This document shows, in pieces, positions 7,223 through 15,085 of a DNA stretch of 64,000 bases; position 1 is the first letter of the stretch; the number at the start of each line of letters is the position of its first letter. The notes beneath the pieces were generated by a model. The model was not told the DNA's origin and made no database searches. It worked only from the letters and a program-made list of their open reading frames with translations. The stretch is from positions 1-64,000 of the forward strand of contig JBLNCN010000005.1 in assembly GCA_050260675.1 (NCBI GenBank), read 5' to 3'. Both the position numbers and the translations under genes were made by a program. Source of the DNA: JBBDIP01 sp050260675 (GTDB lineage Bacteria; Bacillota; Sulfobacillia; Fermentithermobacillales; Fermentithermobacillaceae).

Positions 7223-9184
7223 ATGGATGAACAAGCCAGGATTCAGGTGAGGTGCGGCGACGTCTTGCGGGAGGTGGACCGCGGCGGCACTTACCTGGAT
7301 GTGAAGAAGGCCATGGGCTGGAAGAACGACGTCATAATGGTGAAGGTGGGCGATGAGGCCAGAGAACTTCGCTCGCGCCTTGCATCCGATTGCGAAGTGA
7401 GTCCTCTCACTTTCGATGACGAGCGCGCCAGGTGGGCGCTGAGGCACACGGCCGCCCATATGCTGGCGCAGGCCGTAAAGCGCCTGTTCCCCGAAGTCAA
7501 GCTCGGCATCGGTCCCGCTATCGAGGACGGTTTCTACTACGATTTTGACACCAAGGAGCCGTTCAGCCCCGAGGCGATAGAGAAGATCGAGGCGGAGATG
7601 AAGAAGATCGCATCCGAGAACCTCCCGGTCCTGAGGGAGGAAGTCTCCAGGGATGAGGCCCGACGCATCTTCGCGGAGGAATCCGAGCCCTACAAGCGGG
7701 AACTCCTGGAGGCTCTGCCCGAGGGAGAGTCCATCTCGCTTTACAGGCAAGGGGAGTTTGTGGACCTCTGCGCCGGCCCTCACGCGCCTTCGACGGGCTA
7801 CGTGAAGGCGTTCAAGCTGCTGAGCGTCGCCGGCGCCTACTGGCACGGCGACGAGAAGCTGCCGATGCTGCAGCGCATCTACGGTACGGCGTTCATGAAC
7901 GAGGAAGACCTTAAGGCGTACCTTGACCGCCTCGAGGAGATCAAGAAGCGCGACCACCGCAAATTGGCCAAGGACCTGGACCTGTTCAGCCTTCAGGAAG
8001 AAGGCGGCCCCGGCCTGGTGTACTGGCACGCCAAGGGCAGCGTGGTAAGGGAAGAAGTCGAGAACTTCTGGCGCAAGGAGCACAGGAAGCGCGGATACGA
8101 CATCGTGTACTCTCCCCATATCGCCAAACTGGACCTCTGGAAGACGTCGGGCCACTGGGGATGGTACCGGGACAGCATGTATGCTCCGATGGTCATCGAG
8201 GACGTCGAGTACCTCCTAAAGCCCATGAACTGCCCGTTCCACATCCTCATGTTCAAGAACGATACCAGGAGCTACCGCGACCTGCCCATCAGGATGGGCG
8301 AACTCGGGACGGTCTACCGTTACGAGAGGTCCGGCGTGCTCCACGGCGCGCTTAGGGTTAGGGGCTTCACGCAGGACGACGCCCACCTGTTCGTAACCAG
8401 GGAGCAGCTGGTTGACGAACTGGTCGGGGTCCTCGACCTCACGCAGTTCATGATGGAGACCTTCGGTTACAAGGAGTACCAGTGCATGCTGTCCACCAGA
8501 GACCCCGAGAACAAGTCCAAGTACGCCGGGGACGACGAGGTCTGGGAGCTGGCCGAGAACGCCCTTGTAACGGCCCTCAATCGTAAGGGGCTCCAGTACA
8601 TGGTGGACCCGGGCGAGGCCAAGTTCTACGGACCCGCGATCGACGTGAAGATCAAGGACGCCCTGGGGCGACTGTGGCAGGGTCCCACCATCCAGTGCGA
8701 CTTCAACCTGCCTGAGCGTTTCGACGTGAACTACATCGGCGAAGACGGACAGAAGCACAGGCCGGTGATGATCCACCGGACGGTCCTGGGCAGCATGGAG
8801 AGGTTCATCGCGGGGCTGGTAGAGCACTACGGCGGCGCGTTCCCCATGTGGCTCGCGCCGGTGCAGGTTGAGGTCATACCGGTCTCCGAGAAGCAAGCCG
8901 AGTACGCCAAGAAGGTTGATGCGGCCCTTCGGGCAGCCGAGATACGGGTGCTCTGCGACGTGGGCCCTGAGAAGATGGGCTACAAGATAAGGCAGGCCCA
9001 GATGCAGAAGATACCGTACATGCTGGTGGTCGGCGGCAGAGAAGAGGAGAACGGGACGGTCTCGGTCAGGCACCGGTCTCTTGGAGACCTCGGCAGCATG
9101 AAGCTCGACGACTTTGTCGTCAAGGCATCCGAGGAGATCAGCAAGAAGTCTTTGGAACCGGTCGTAAAGCGCCAAGACGCTTAA
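7223..9184 (+). CDS. thrS: Threonine--tRNA ligase
   Basis: The 653-aa class II synthetase charges tRNA-Thr with threonine. In order it has a TGS domain (about 5-65), the editing domain with H75-x3-H79 (HTAAHML) and CAGPH, the catalytic core with probable zinc ligands in MNCPFH, DDAHLF and MIHRTVLG, and a C-terminal anticodon-binding domain. The length is normal. ATG 7223 follows GAAGGAGG by eight bases; the upstream in-frame codons lie in the terminator stem of the T-box and are not used. Confidence 0.98.
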   Translation: MDEQARIQVRCGDVLREVDRGGTYLDVKKAMGWKNDVIMVKVGDEARELRSRLASDCEVSPLTFDDERARWALRHTAAHMLAQAVKRLFPEVKLGIGPAIEDGFYYDFDTKEPFSPEAIEKIEAEMKKIASENLPVLREEVSRDEARRIFAEESEPYKRELLEALPEGESISLYRQGEFVDLCAGPHAPSTGYVKAFKLLSVAGAYWHGDEKLPMLQRIYGTAFMNEEDLKAYLDRLEEIKKRDHRKLAKDLDLFSLQEEGGPGLVYWHAKGSVVREEVENFWRKEHRKRGYDIVYSPHIAKLDLWKTSGHWGWYRDSMYAPMVIEDVEYLLKPMNCPFHILMFKNDTRSYRDLPIRMGELGTVYRYERSGVLHGALRVRGFTQDDAHLFVTREQLVDELVGVLDLTQFMMETFGYKEYQCMLSTRDPENKSKYAGDDEVWELAENALVTALNRKGLQYMVDPGEAKFYGPAIDVKIKDALGRLWQGPTIQCDFNLPERFDVNYIGEDGQKHRPVMIHRTVLGSMERFIAGLVEHYGGAFPMWLAPVQVEVIPVSEKQAEYAKKVDAALRAAEIRVLCDVGPEKMGYKIRQAQMQKIPYMLVVGGREEENGTVSVRHRSLGDLGSMKLDDFVVKASEEISKKSLEPVVKRQDA

Positions 9185-9261
9185 TCAGGTTCAATCGTTG
9201 CGGCGTACGCCAGGTTGGCACGCTGAAAGCATGCCGCCCTAGCGTGCCGGATCGCGCACGC

Positions 9262-9473
9262 TTGCTCTTCCCTGAGCATTGAAGTATCATGCTACTGGAC
9301 AATGAAGCAGAAGCCATCCGCTTCTCACCTTGCGGTCCGCCGGATCTCGCAGGGTTCACAGATAACGACAAAGTAGCGTAGGGATCCTGTTTGGGGCGCC
9401 GGCGCGAAGATTCTGTGGGCGGGTGGGTTCACCCGCCCTTCGTATTTGTGAAAAAGGACAGGAGGTGACATCG
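9262..9473 (+). promoter_or_regulatory. infC operon promoter and 5' leader with strong hairpin
   Basis: TTGCTC (9262-9267) and TATCAT (9285-9290), 17 bases apart, form a plausible promoter. The leader then contains a perfect 9-bp hairpin, GGGCGGGTG (9417-9425) with CACCCGCCC (9430-9438), followed by a T-rich stretch (TTCGTATTTG). In Firmicutes this operon is often controlled by L20 or by attenuation at this position, so the hairpin may be an attenuator; I cannot confirm a full L20-leader fold. The rest of 9185-9261 shows nothing. Confidence 0.55.
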
Positions 9474-10028
9474 ATAAGTCAGGACCAAAGAGTCAACGAG
9501 CAGATTAGAGTGCGAGAGGTAAGGTTGGTCTCGGAGACCGGCGAGCAGCTGGGCATAGTGCCCACCTACGAGGCCCTGCGGATGGCTCGTGAGAGGGGAC
9601 TGGACCTCGTTGAGGTCGCAGCCCAGGCGAGACCGCCGGTATGCCGGTTCATGGACTACTCCAGGTGGAAGTACGAGCAGTCCAAGCGCATGAAAGAGGC
9701 GCGCAAGAAGCAGAAGGTCCAGGACGTCAAAGAGATCAAGATGCGTCCGACCATCGACGAGCACGATTTCGACGTTAAGGCAAGGGCGTGCGCCAAGTTC
9801 CTATCGGAAGGCGACAAGGTTAAGGCGACTATCATGTTCAGAGGAAGGGAAATGGCCCACCTCGAGAACGGTCAGAAGGTATTGGAGAGGCTCCTGGAAA
9901 GGGTAAAGGATATCTGCGTGGTTGAGAGGGCTCCCAAGATCGAGGGAAGGAACATGATCATGGTGCTGTCCCCCCGCCCCCAGCAGAAGCCCGCCGCTCC
10001 TGCCCCCGCCGAGACGAAGGCGCAGTGA
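9474..10028 (+). CDS. infC: Translation initiation factor IF-3
   Basis: The 184-aa protein binds the 30S subunit and checks start codon selection. The N-domain (RVNEQIRVREVRLVSETGEQLG) and C-domain (IKMRPTIDEHDFDVK, VKATIMFRGREM) are both complete. The likely start is the rare codon ATA at 9474: AGGAGGTGA (9460-9468) lies at ideal distance and the product then begins ISQDQRVNEQ, as in Bacillus IF-3. GTG 9465 overlaps the ribosome binding site. Rare infC start codons are known to let IF-3 repress its own translation. It leads the infC-rpmI-rplT operon. Confidence 0.95.
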   Translation: MSQDQRVNEQIRVREVRLVSETGEQLGIVPTYEALRMARERGLDLVEVAAQARPPVCRFMDYSRWKYEQSKRMKEARKKQKVQDVKEIKMRPTIDEHDFDVKARACAKFLSEGDKVKATIMFRGREMAHLENGQKVLERLLERVKDICVVERAPKIEGRNMIMVLSPRPQQKPAAPAPAETKAQ

Positions 10029-10057
10029 CAGACGCGAGCTAGAGGGAGTGTTCCAGC

Positions 10058-10261
10058 GTGGCAAAGAACAAAATGAAGACCCACAGCGGGGCTAAGAAGC
10101 GCTTCTTCGTGACAGGTACCGGAAAGGTCAGGCACTACCACTCCGGGCACAGCCACAGACTCCGCAACAAGGATGCCGCCCGAAGGCGTAGGCTCAAGAA
10201 GGACTCCGGGCTTGCCGAGGTCCTAACCGAACGGGTTAAAGCCCTCATCCCTTACAAGTAA
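10058..10261 (+). CDS. rpmI: 50S ribosomal protein L35 (bL35)
   Basis: The 67-aa basic protein contains the L35 pattern MKTHSGAKKRFFVTGTGKV and HRLRNKDAARRR. It starts with GTG after GGGAG. It is the second gene of the infC operon, 29 bases after infC. Confidence 0.97.
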   Translation: MAKNKMKTHSGAKKRFFVTGTGKVRHYHSGHSHRLRNKDAARRRRLKKDSGLAEVLTERVKALIPYK

Positions 10262-10306
10262 GGGCTCCACTTGGTTACGAATTAAGCGCGAAAGAGGGAT
10301 AGAGAG

Positions 10307-10663
10307 ATGCCTCGTGTTAAGACCGGACTAATAAACCATCAAAGGCACAAGAAGATACTGAAGCTTGCCAAGGGTTATTGGGGCAAGCGTTCCAAGTCGT
10401 TCCGCATGGCCAACGAGACCGTGATGAAGGCTCTTCATTACGCTCGCAGGCACAGGCGGGAGAAGAAGCGGGAGTTTCGGGCACTGTGGATTTCCCGCAT
10501 TAACGCTGCGGCAAGGCTCAACGGGCTTAACTACAGCACGCTCATGAGTGGGCTCAAGAAAGCCGGAGTCGACATCAACAGGCAGATCCTTGCGGACCTG
10601 GCGATTACCGACGAGAAGGCGTTTGCTGACTTGGTGCAAGTAGCCAAAGCACAGCAGGCGTAA
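10307..10663 (+). CDS. rplT: 50S ribosomal protein L20 (bL20)
   Basis: The 118-aa protein has the typical L20 sequence, including KILKLAKGYWGKRSKSFR and the conserved C-terminal half WISRINAAARLNGLNYS. It binds 23S rRNA early in assembly and in other Firmicutes represses its own operon through the leader. It is the last gene of the operon. Confidence 0.98.
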   Translation: MPRVKTGLINHQRHKKILKLAKGYWGKRSKSFRMANETVMKALHYARRHRREKKREFRALWISRINAAARLNGLNYSTLMSGLKKAGVDINRQILADLAITDEKAFADLVQVAKAQQA

Positions 10664-10746
10664 CGGCTAGCTAGATCAACTATCGGTAGGCAAGAGACCG
10701 TCCCAGCGTGGCGCGTTGCCGGAGAAGTTGACTGGAGGTAAGTTGC

Positions 10747-12093
10747 GTGTCTTCGGGCACAACGAAGCCGAGGCGGGGGACCCCCACCCGGCTCATCGTT
10801 CTTTCTTTTGCTGTTGCGATCGCGATCGGCACCTCGCTTCTGATGCTGCCGGTCTCTTCAGCATCGGGCGTCGCCCCCGGCCTACTGGATGCTTTCTTCA
10901 CTGCTACCTCCGCCGTATGCGTTACGGGTCTTGTTGTGGTCAACACGGCCCAGTATTGGAGCCGGTTCGGCCAAACGGTAATCATGCTGCTCATCCAGTT
11001 TGGCGGACTGGGGCTCATGGTCTTCGCGACCATGCACGCGCTGCTCACGGGTAGGCGCATCGGCCTCCGCGAGCGGGTCCTCCTGCAGGAGCAAACAGGG
11101 CAGGGGAGGCTGGCAGGCCTGGTATCGCTGGCGAGGAGGATCATTGTCTGCACCCTGGTCTTCGAACTCCTGGGTGCCGTGATACTGGGAGCGGCAATCG
11201 GGATGGAGAGGCGCTTGCCGTTCGGCGAGTCAATGTTTCAGGGGCTTTTCCACGCTGTCTCGGGGTTCTGCAACGCGGGCTTCGATATCCTCGGGGACAG
11301 TCTGGTGAGTTTCCGCAGCAATCCGACTGTCATCCTAACGGTGAGTTTTCTGGTCATATTCGGCGGTCTCGGATTCCACGTGATCGTAGATCTCTGGGTG
11401 AACCGGTTCCGGTGGAACGCGCTCAGCCTTCACTCAAGACTGGTCCTCAAGATGACCTTGGGGCTCTTGGCGTTGGGGACGCTTGCATTCCTGGCGATGG
11501 AATGGAGCAACCCGGGCACGTTGGCGCCAATGGGACTGAAGGGCAAACTGCTTTCGGGATGGTTCCAGTCCGTCACGCCGAGGACCGCGGGGTTCAACTC
11601 GATACTCCAGGAGAACCTGCGGGTTCCGGCAGCGTTTTTGACAATCATCCTCATGTTCATCGGCGCGTCGCCGGGCGGGACCGGAGGCGGAGTCAAGACC
11701 ACCACGTTCGCGGTAGCTGCCAGAATGGTGGGCGCGTCCGTCACCGGGGCTCACGATGTCGAGGTCGGAAACCGCAGGTTGCCGGCGGACGTCGTCCAGA
11801 AGGCGCTCACGATCATCCTGCTATCCCTGGCCCTTGTGGCGGCGGCTACCATGGCGATCTCCGGACTTGAAGGAGCCCCGTTCCTGGACGTCCTATTCGA
11901 GGTGGTCTCGGCGTTCGGCACCGTCGGGCTCTCCCGGGCGTTGACGCCGGGCCTTACGGCGGCAAGCAAGATAATCCTTGCCCTGACGATGTTCGCCGGG
12001 CGGGTCGGCCCGCTTTCGCTGGCCATCGCCATATCGAGCCGCCGGGGGAACGGCAATGCGCGGTATCCTGAGGAAAGAGTAACCATAGGCTAA
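10747..12093 (+). CDS. ktrB: KtrB/TrkH-type potassium (sodium-coupled) transporter membrane subunit
   Basis: The 448-aa membrane protein has the four M1-P-M2 repeats of the Trk/Ktr/HKT superfamily. The four pore loops each supply a filter glycine: TSAVCVTGLV, SGFCNAGFD, TPRTAGFNS and SAFGTVGLS. KtrB imports K+ and forms a dimer on a cytoplasmic KtrA ring. GTG 10747 follows GGAGGT. The ktrA gene starts 24 bases downstream, so the two form one operon. Confidence 0.95.
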   Translation: MSSGTTKPRRGTPTRLIVLSFAVAIAIGTSLLMLPVSSASGVAPGLLDAFFTATSAVCVTGLVVVNTAQYWSRFGQTVIMLLIQFGGLGLMVFATMHALLTGRRIGLRERVLLQEQTGQGRLAGLVSLARRIIVCTLVFELLGAVILGAAIGMERRLPFGESMFQGLFHAVSGFCNAGFDILGDSLVSFRSNPTVILTVSFLVIFGGLGFHVIVDLWVNRFRWNALSLHSRLVLKMTLGLLALGTLAFLAMEWSNPGTLAPMGLKGKLLSGWFQSVTPRTAGFNSILQENLRVPAAFLTIILMFIGASPGGTGGGVKTTTFAVAARMVGASVTGAHDVEVGNRRLPADVVQKALTIILLSLALVAAATMAISGLEGAPFLDVLFEVVSAFGTVGLSRALTPGLTAASKIILALTMFAGRVGPLSLAIAISSRRGNGNARYPEERVTIG

Positions 12094-12117
12094 GCAGGTA
12101 AAGGTGAGTTGAGTAAA

Positions 12118-12777
12118 ATGGCAAAGCAGTTCGCGGTAATAGGGCTCGGAAGGTTTGGCAGCAGTCTGGCTTCGACTCTCGCCAGGATGGGCCATGAGGT
12201 CCTGGCCGTCGATGTGGACGAGGATCGGGTGAACGCCATGGCCCCCCTCGTGACCCAGGCTGTGCAGGCCGATGCCACCGACGACGGCACCTTGCGCGAC
12301 CTTGGCCTCCGGAACTTCGACGTCGTGGTGGTAGCCATGAAGGCCTTTGAGGCCAGTCTCATGGCGACGCTGCGCCTCAAGGAACTCGGCGTAAGGCGAG
12401 TGATCGTGAAGGCGGCCAGCGACGTCCACGGCAAGATACTCGAAAAGATAGGGGCCGACACGGTCATTTTCCCGGAAAAGGACATGGGGGAAAGGGTCGC
12501 GTATTCCCTGGTTTCCGGCAGCGTCATTGACCATATCGAGCTGTCGGACGACATAAGCGTCATGGAGATCGTGGTCACAAAGGCGATGGCGGGCCGCACG
12601 CTGAGGGACCTGAACCTCCGCAACCGCATGGGACTCACGGTAGTGGCTATCAAGAGAAACGAGAACGTGAACGTCTTTGTGAGCCCTGACGAACCTCTGC
12701 GTGAGACTGACGTTCTGGTAGCTGTTGGTCCCAACGAAGGGGTAGAGAAGCTCAGCAGGCTGATTGAAAGAGGGTAA
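12118..12777 (+). CDS. ktrA: KtrA/TrkA-type regulatory subunit (RCK domain)
   Basis: The 219-aa cytoplasmic protein has an RCK-N Rossmann fold with GLGRFGSS as the nucleotide-binding glycine motif and an acidic end of strand two (VDVDED), then a TrkA-C domain from about residue 140. It gates KtrB in response to ATP/ADP and possibly c-di-AMP through the TrkA-C domain; the second ligand is inferred from the family. ATG 12118 is chosen because GGTGAG is nine bases upstream; TTG 12109 is an alternative. Confidence 0.94.
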   Translation: MAKQFAVIGLGRFGSSLASTLARMGHEVLAVDVDEDRVNAMAPLVTQAVQADATDDGTLRDLGLRNFDVVVVAMKAFEASLMATLRLKELGVRRVIVKAASDVHGKILEKIGADTVIFPEKDMGERVAYSLVSGSVIDHIELSDDISVMEIVVTKAMAGRTLRDLNLRNRMGLTVVAIKRNENVNVFVSPDEPLRETDVLVAVGPNEGVEKLSRLIERG

Positions 12778-12780
12778 GCG

Positions 12781-13599
12781 TTGACCGAAGTACCCTGGAG
12801 GCTCACTAAGAGCCTGTACGCCAAAAAGGGGCGCCTGAGCTCGTCCCTTACCATCGCCGAGGGACCTCCCTCCGTTGTTTCCGCATTGGAGGCAGGGGTC
12901 GAGGTCGAGTTTATGGTCGTCTCGCGTTCTTTCGCCGAATCTTCGGTCTACGCGCGCGTTGAGAAGGCGCTTGGCGGCAAGGTGCCGGGCTTTCCTATGC
13001 ACGTCGTTCCCGACGATCTATTCGAGCGCATGTCGGAACTCCGCAGTCCGGTGGGCATCCTCTGTGTTCTCCCGTTCCCATTCAGGTACCCGTCGGGCCC
13101 GCCTGCTTCGCCGTGGAAAGAGCCGCTATATCTCTACGGGTTCGATATCCAGGACCCTGGGAACGCCGGAACCCTGGTGAGGGCGGCGGCCGCGACGGGC
13201 GTCAGCGCGCTTGTGTTCTGCGGTGAGAGCGCAGACGTGTTTTCGCCGAAGTGCATCCGTTCGTCTGCCGGGGCAGCTTTTAAGGTGCATTTGGAGGAGC
13301 GGGACCCGGGACTGAACCCAGTGGAGATCCTCGCGGGTCTTGAGAGAAGCGGCGTTGCGGTCTACAAGGCCGCGCCGCGAGCAGGTCTGGCCCCGTGGCA
13401 GGCGTCCCTCCGCAAGCCCTCGACCATCGTCGTCGGCAACGAAGCCAGGGGACTCTCTCCCGAAGTGCTGGAAGGACCGGGGAAGACGGTCACAATACCG
13501 ATGCCCGGCGATACCGAGTCGCTGAACGTTGCAGTAGCGTCAGGGATGCTGCTATATGAAGCAGTGAGGCAGCGTTTGCTTTCGGACCCCCAGTCCTGA
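12781..13599 (+). CDS. TrmH/SpoU-family RNA 2'-O-methyltransferase
   Basis: The 272-aa SPOUT methyltransferase has an N-terminal substrate-binding region (about 1-100) and a C-terminal knot with motif 1 (DPGNAGTLVRAAAATG), motif 2 (VVGNEARGLS) and motif 3 (IPMPGDTESLNVAVASGMLLYE). It should methylate rRNA or tRNA using S-adenosylmethionine; the exact site cannot be deduced. It starts with TTG three bases after ktrA. A spoU-type gene just before pheS also occurs in Bacillus (ysgA). Confidence 0.92.
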   Translation: MTEVPWRLTKSLYAKKGRLSSSLTIAEGPPSVVSALEAGVEVEFMVVSRSFAESSVYARVEKALGGKVPGFPMHVVPDDLFERMSELRSPVGILCVLPFPFRYPSGPPASPWKEPLYLYGFDIQDPGNAGTLVRAAAATGVSALVFCGESADVFSPKCIRSSAGAAFKVHLEERDPGLNPVEILAGLERSGVAVYKAAPRAGLAPWQASLRKPSTIVVGNEARGLSPEVLEGPGKTVTIPMPGDTESLNVAVASGMLLYEAVRQRLLSDPQS

Positions 13600-13608
13600 T
13601 GGTATAAT
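13600..13608 (+). promoter_or_regulatory. Extended -10 promoter before the YqzL-like ORF and pheS
   Basis: TGGTATAAT contains a perfect -10 hexamer (13603-13608) with the TGn extension. The best -35 match is poorly spaced, which is usual for extended -10 promoters. Confidence 0.5.
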
Positions 13609-13641
13609 GCCGGAAAGGAAAGAAGAACGGGGGGGAGCCAA

Positions 13642-13761
13642 CTGGCGCTTTCAAAAGCATTCTGGTCGGTTTTTGAGATGACCGGTTCAGTGCTGGCGTA
13701 CCTCTTGTACTGCCATTACCTGAGGGCTGAGCGGGATGCTGGCGCCGGCCTGGTGCAGTAG
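13642..13761 (+). CDS. YqzL-like small protein (39 aa), CTG start
   Basis: This micro-ORF encodes about 39 residues with the core FWSVFEMTGSVLAYLLY. It matches the pattern of YqzL-family small proteins (W-x2-F-x2-TG-x5-YL). The function of that family is unknown. No ATG, GTG or TTG start precedes the core; CTG at 13642 follows GGGGGGAG closely, so a CTG start is the best reading. It lies downstream of an extended -10 promoter and upstream of the pheS T-box. Confidence 0.55.
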   Translation: MALSKAFWSVFEMTGSVLAYLLYCHYLRAERDAGAGLVQ

Positions 13762-13774
13762 CAGACAACCGATT

Positions 13775-14008
13775 TTACGTGGGCTGTGAAGGAGAACGTG
13801 GGCAGTTGCGATCGCACAGAGAGGGGAAGACTTGCTGAGAATTCCCTGCGTTACGCGCTGCCGGGATTCGCTCCGGAGCCTTCGGGCTGAAACTAACGTA
13901 GGCCTGACGTGGCCCCCGCGTTAAGGGGGTAGAGAGGGCCGGTGATCCCGGTCAACAGTGGTGGTACCGCGGAAGCGTGAGCTTTCGTCCATGGGACGAA
14001 GGCTTTTT
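13775..14008 (+). ncRNA. T-box leader of pheST (phenylalanine tRNA sensor)
   Basis: The 3' end is a near-canonical T-box, AGTGGTGGTACCGCGGAA (13957-13974), followed by terminator stem TTCGTCC ATG GGACGAA and GGCTTTTTTG. The specifier region ends GGGATTCGCTCCGGAGCC, giving TTC (13867-13869) as the Phe codon. An AGAGAGGGG stretch at about 13819 fits stem I. The 5' boundary is approximate. Uncharged tRNA-Phe should stabilise the antiterminator and allow pheST transcription. Confidence 0.92.
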
Positions 14009-14037
14009 TGTTTGGGGTTAGAAAGGGGCGACACAAG

Positions 14038-15072
14038 ATGCAGAGCCAGGTAGAGGAAATGAGGGCGCGGGCTGGCGCCGAGATCCAGAGTGCCCGCTGT
14101 GAGGATGAGCTGGAGTCGCTGCGGCTCAAGTACCTGGGTAAGAAAGGCGAGGTAACCGCGCTCCTCAAGTCTGTCGGAACGCTGCCGCCTGCGGAGCGGC
14201 CTGCGTTCGGCGCAGCGGTGAACTCGGCTCGACAGGACATAGAGCGCCTGCTGGTGGAACGCAGAGAGGTTATGGAGCTCGCGTCGATCAGGGAGAGGGT
14301 CGAACGCGAAACCATCGACGTCACTCTCCCCGGGGTGATCAGGAGGACCGGAGGGCTTCACCCTCTCACCAGAGGCCTTCGCGAAATCCTTGATGTGTTC
14401 TACGGCATGGGGTTCACAGTGTACGAGAGCCGCGAGACCGAGACCGATGAGATGAACTTCGTGAAACTGAACTTGGCTCCGGGCCATCCCGCCCGCGACA
14501 TGCAGGCAACGTTCTACCTGACCGAAAATGTGCTGCTCCGGACTCATACGTCGCCGGGCCAGATAAGAGGCATGCTCTCGAGGAACGGGAAACTGCCGGT
14601 GAGGTTCGTTGTTCCGGGCCGCGTCTACCGGCGCGATCCGGCAGACGCCTCCCACTCGCCGGTGTTCCACCAGATTGAGGGGCTCGTGATTGACAGTGAC
14701 GTGACCTTCAGGAACCTGAAATGGTGCCTCCTGGAGTTCGCCAGAGGTTTCTTCGGCCCCGACGCGGACGTGAGGCTCCGTCCCAGCTACTTCCCCTTCA
14801 CGGAACCGTCGGCAGAGGTCGACATGAGCTGCGTGTTCTGCAAGGGAAAGGGCTGCTCGGTTTGCGGGGGTTCCGGTTGGTTGGAGATCGCGGGCGCGGG
14901 CATGGTGCACCCGCGGGTGATCGCCAACGGAGGGTACGACCCGGAGAAGGTGACCGGTTTTGCGTTCGGCATGGGGATCGACCGCATGACGATGCTGAAG
15001 TACGGCATAGGCGACATGCGTGACATCCTGGCAAACGACTATCGATTCCTGGCCCAGTTCAGGGGTCTATAA
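14038..15072 (+). CDS. pheS: Phenylalanine--tRNA ligase alpha subunit
   Basis: The 344-aa class II catalytic subunit pairs with PheT as an alpha2-beta2 enzyme. An N-terminal coiled coil (about 1-85) is followed by the catalytic core with HPLT, FHQIEGLVID and GAGMVHPRV, and the usual Cys-rich insertion CVFCKGKGCSVCGGSGW. ATG 14038 is chosen because the upstream in-frame TTG lies in the terminator of the T-box. Confidence 0.98.
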   Translation: MQSQVEEMRARAGAEIQSARCEDELESLRLKYLGKKGEVTALLKSVGTLPPAERPAFGAAVNSARQDIERLLVERREVMELASIRERVERETIDVTLPGVIRRTGGLHPLTRGLREILDVFYGMGFTVYESRETETDEMNFVKLNLAPGHPARDMQATFYLTENVLLRTHTSPGQIRGMLSRNGKLPVRFVVPGRVYRRDPADASHSPVFHQIEGLVIDSDVTFRNLKWCLLEFARGFFGPDADVRLRPSYFPFTEPSAEVDMSCVFCKGKGCSVCGGSGWLEIAGAGMVHPRVIANGGYDPEKVTGFAFGMGIDRMTMLKYGIGDMRDILANDYRFLAQFRGL

Positions 15073-15085
15073 GGGGGCGTCATCC

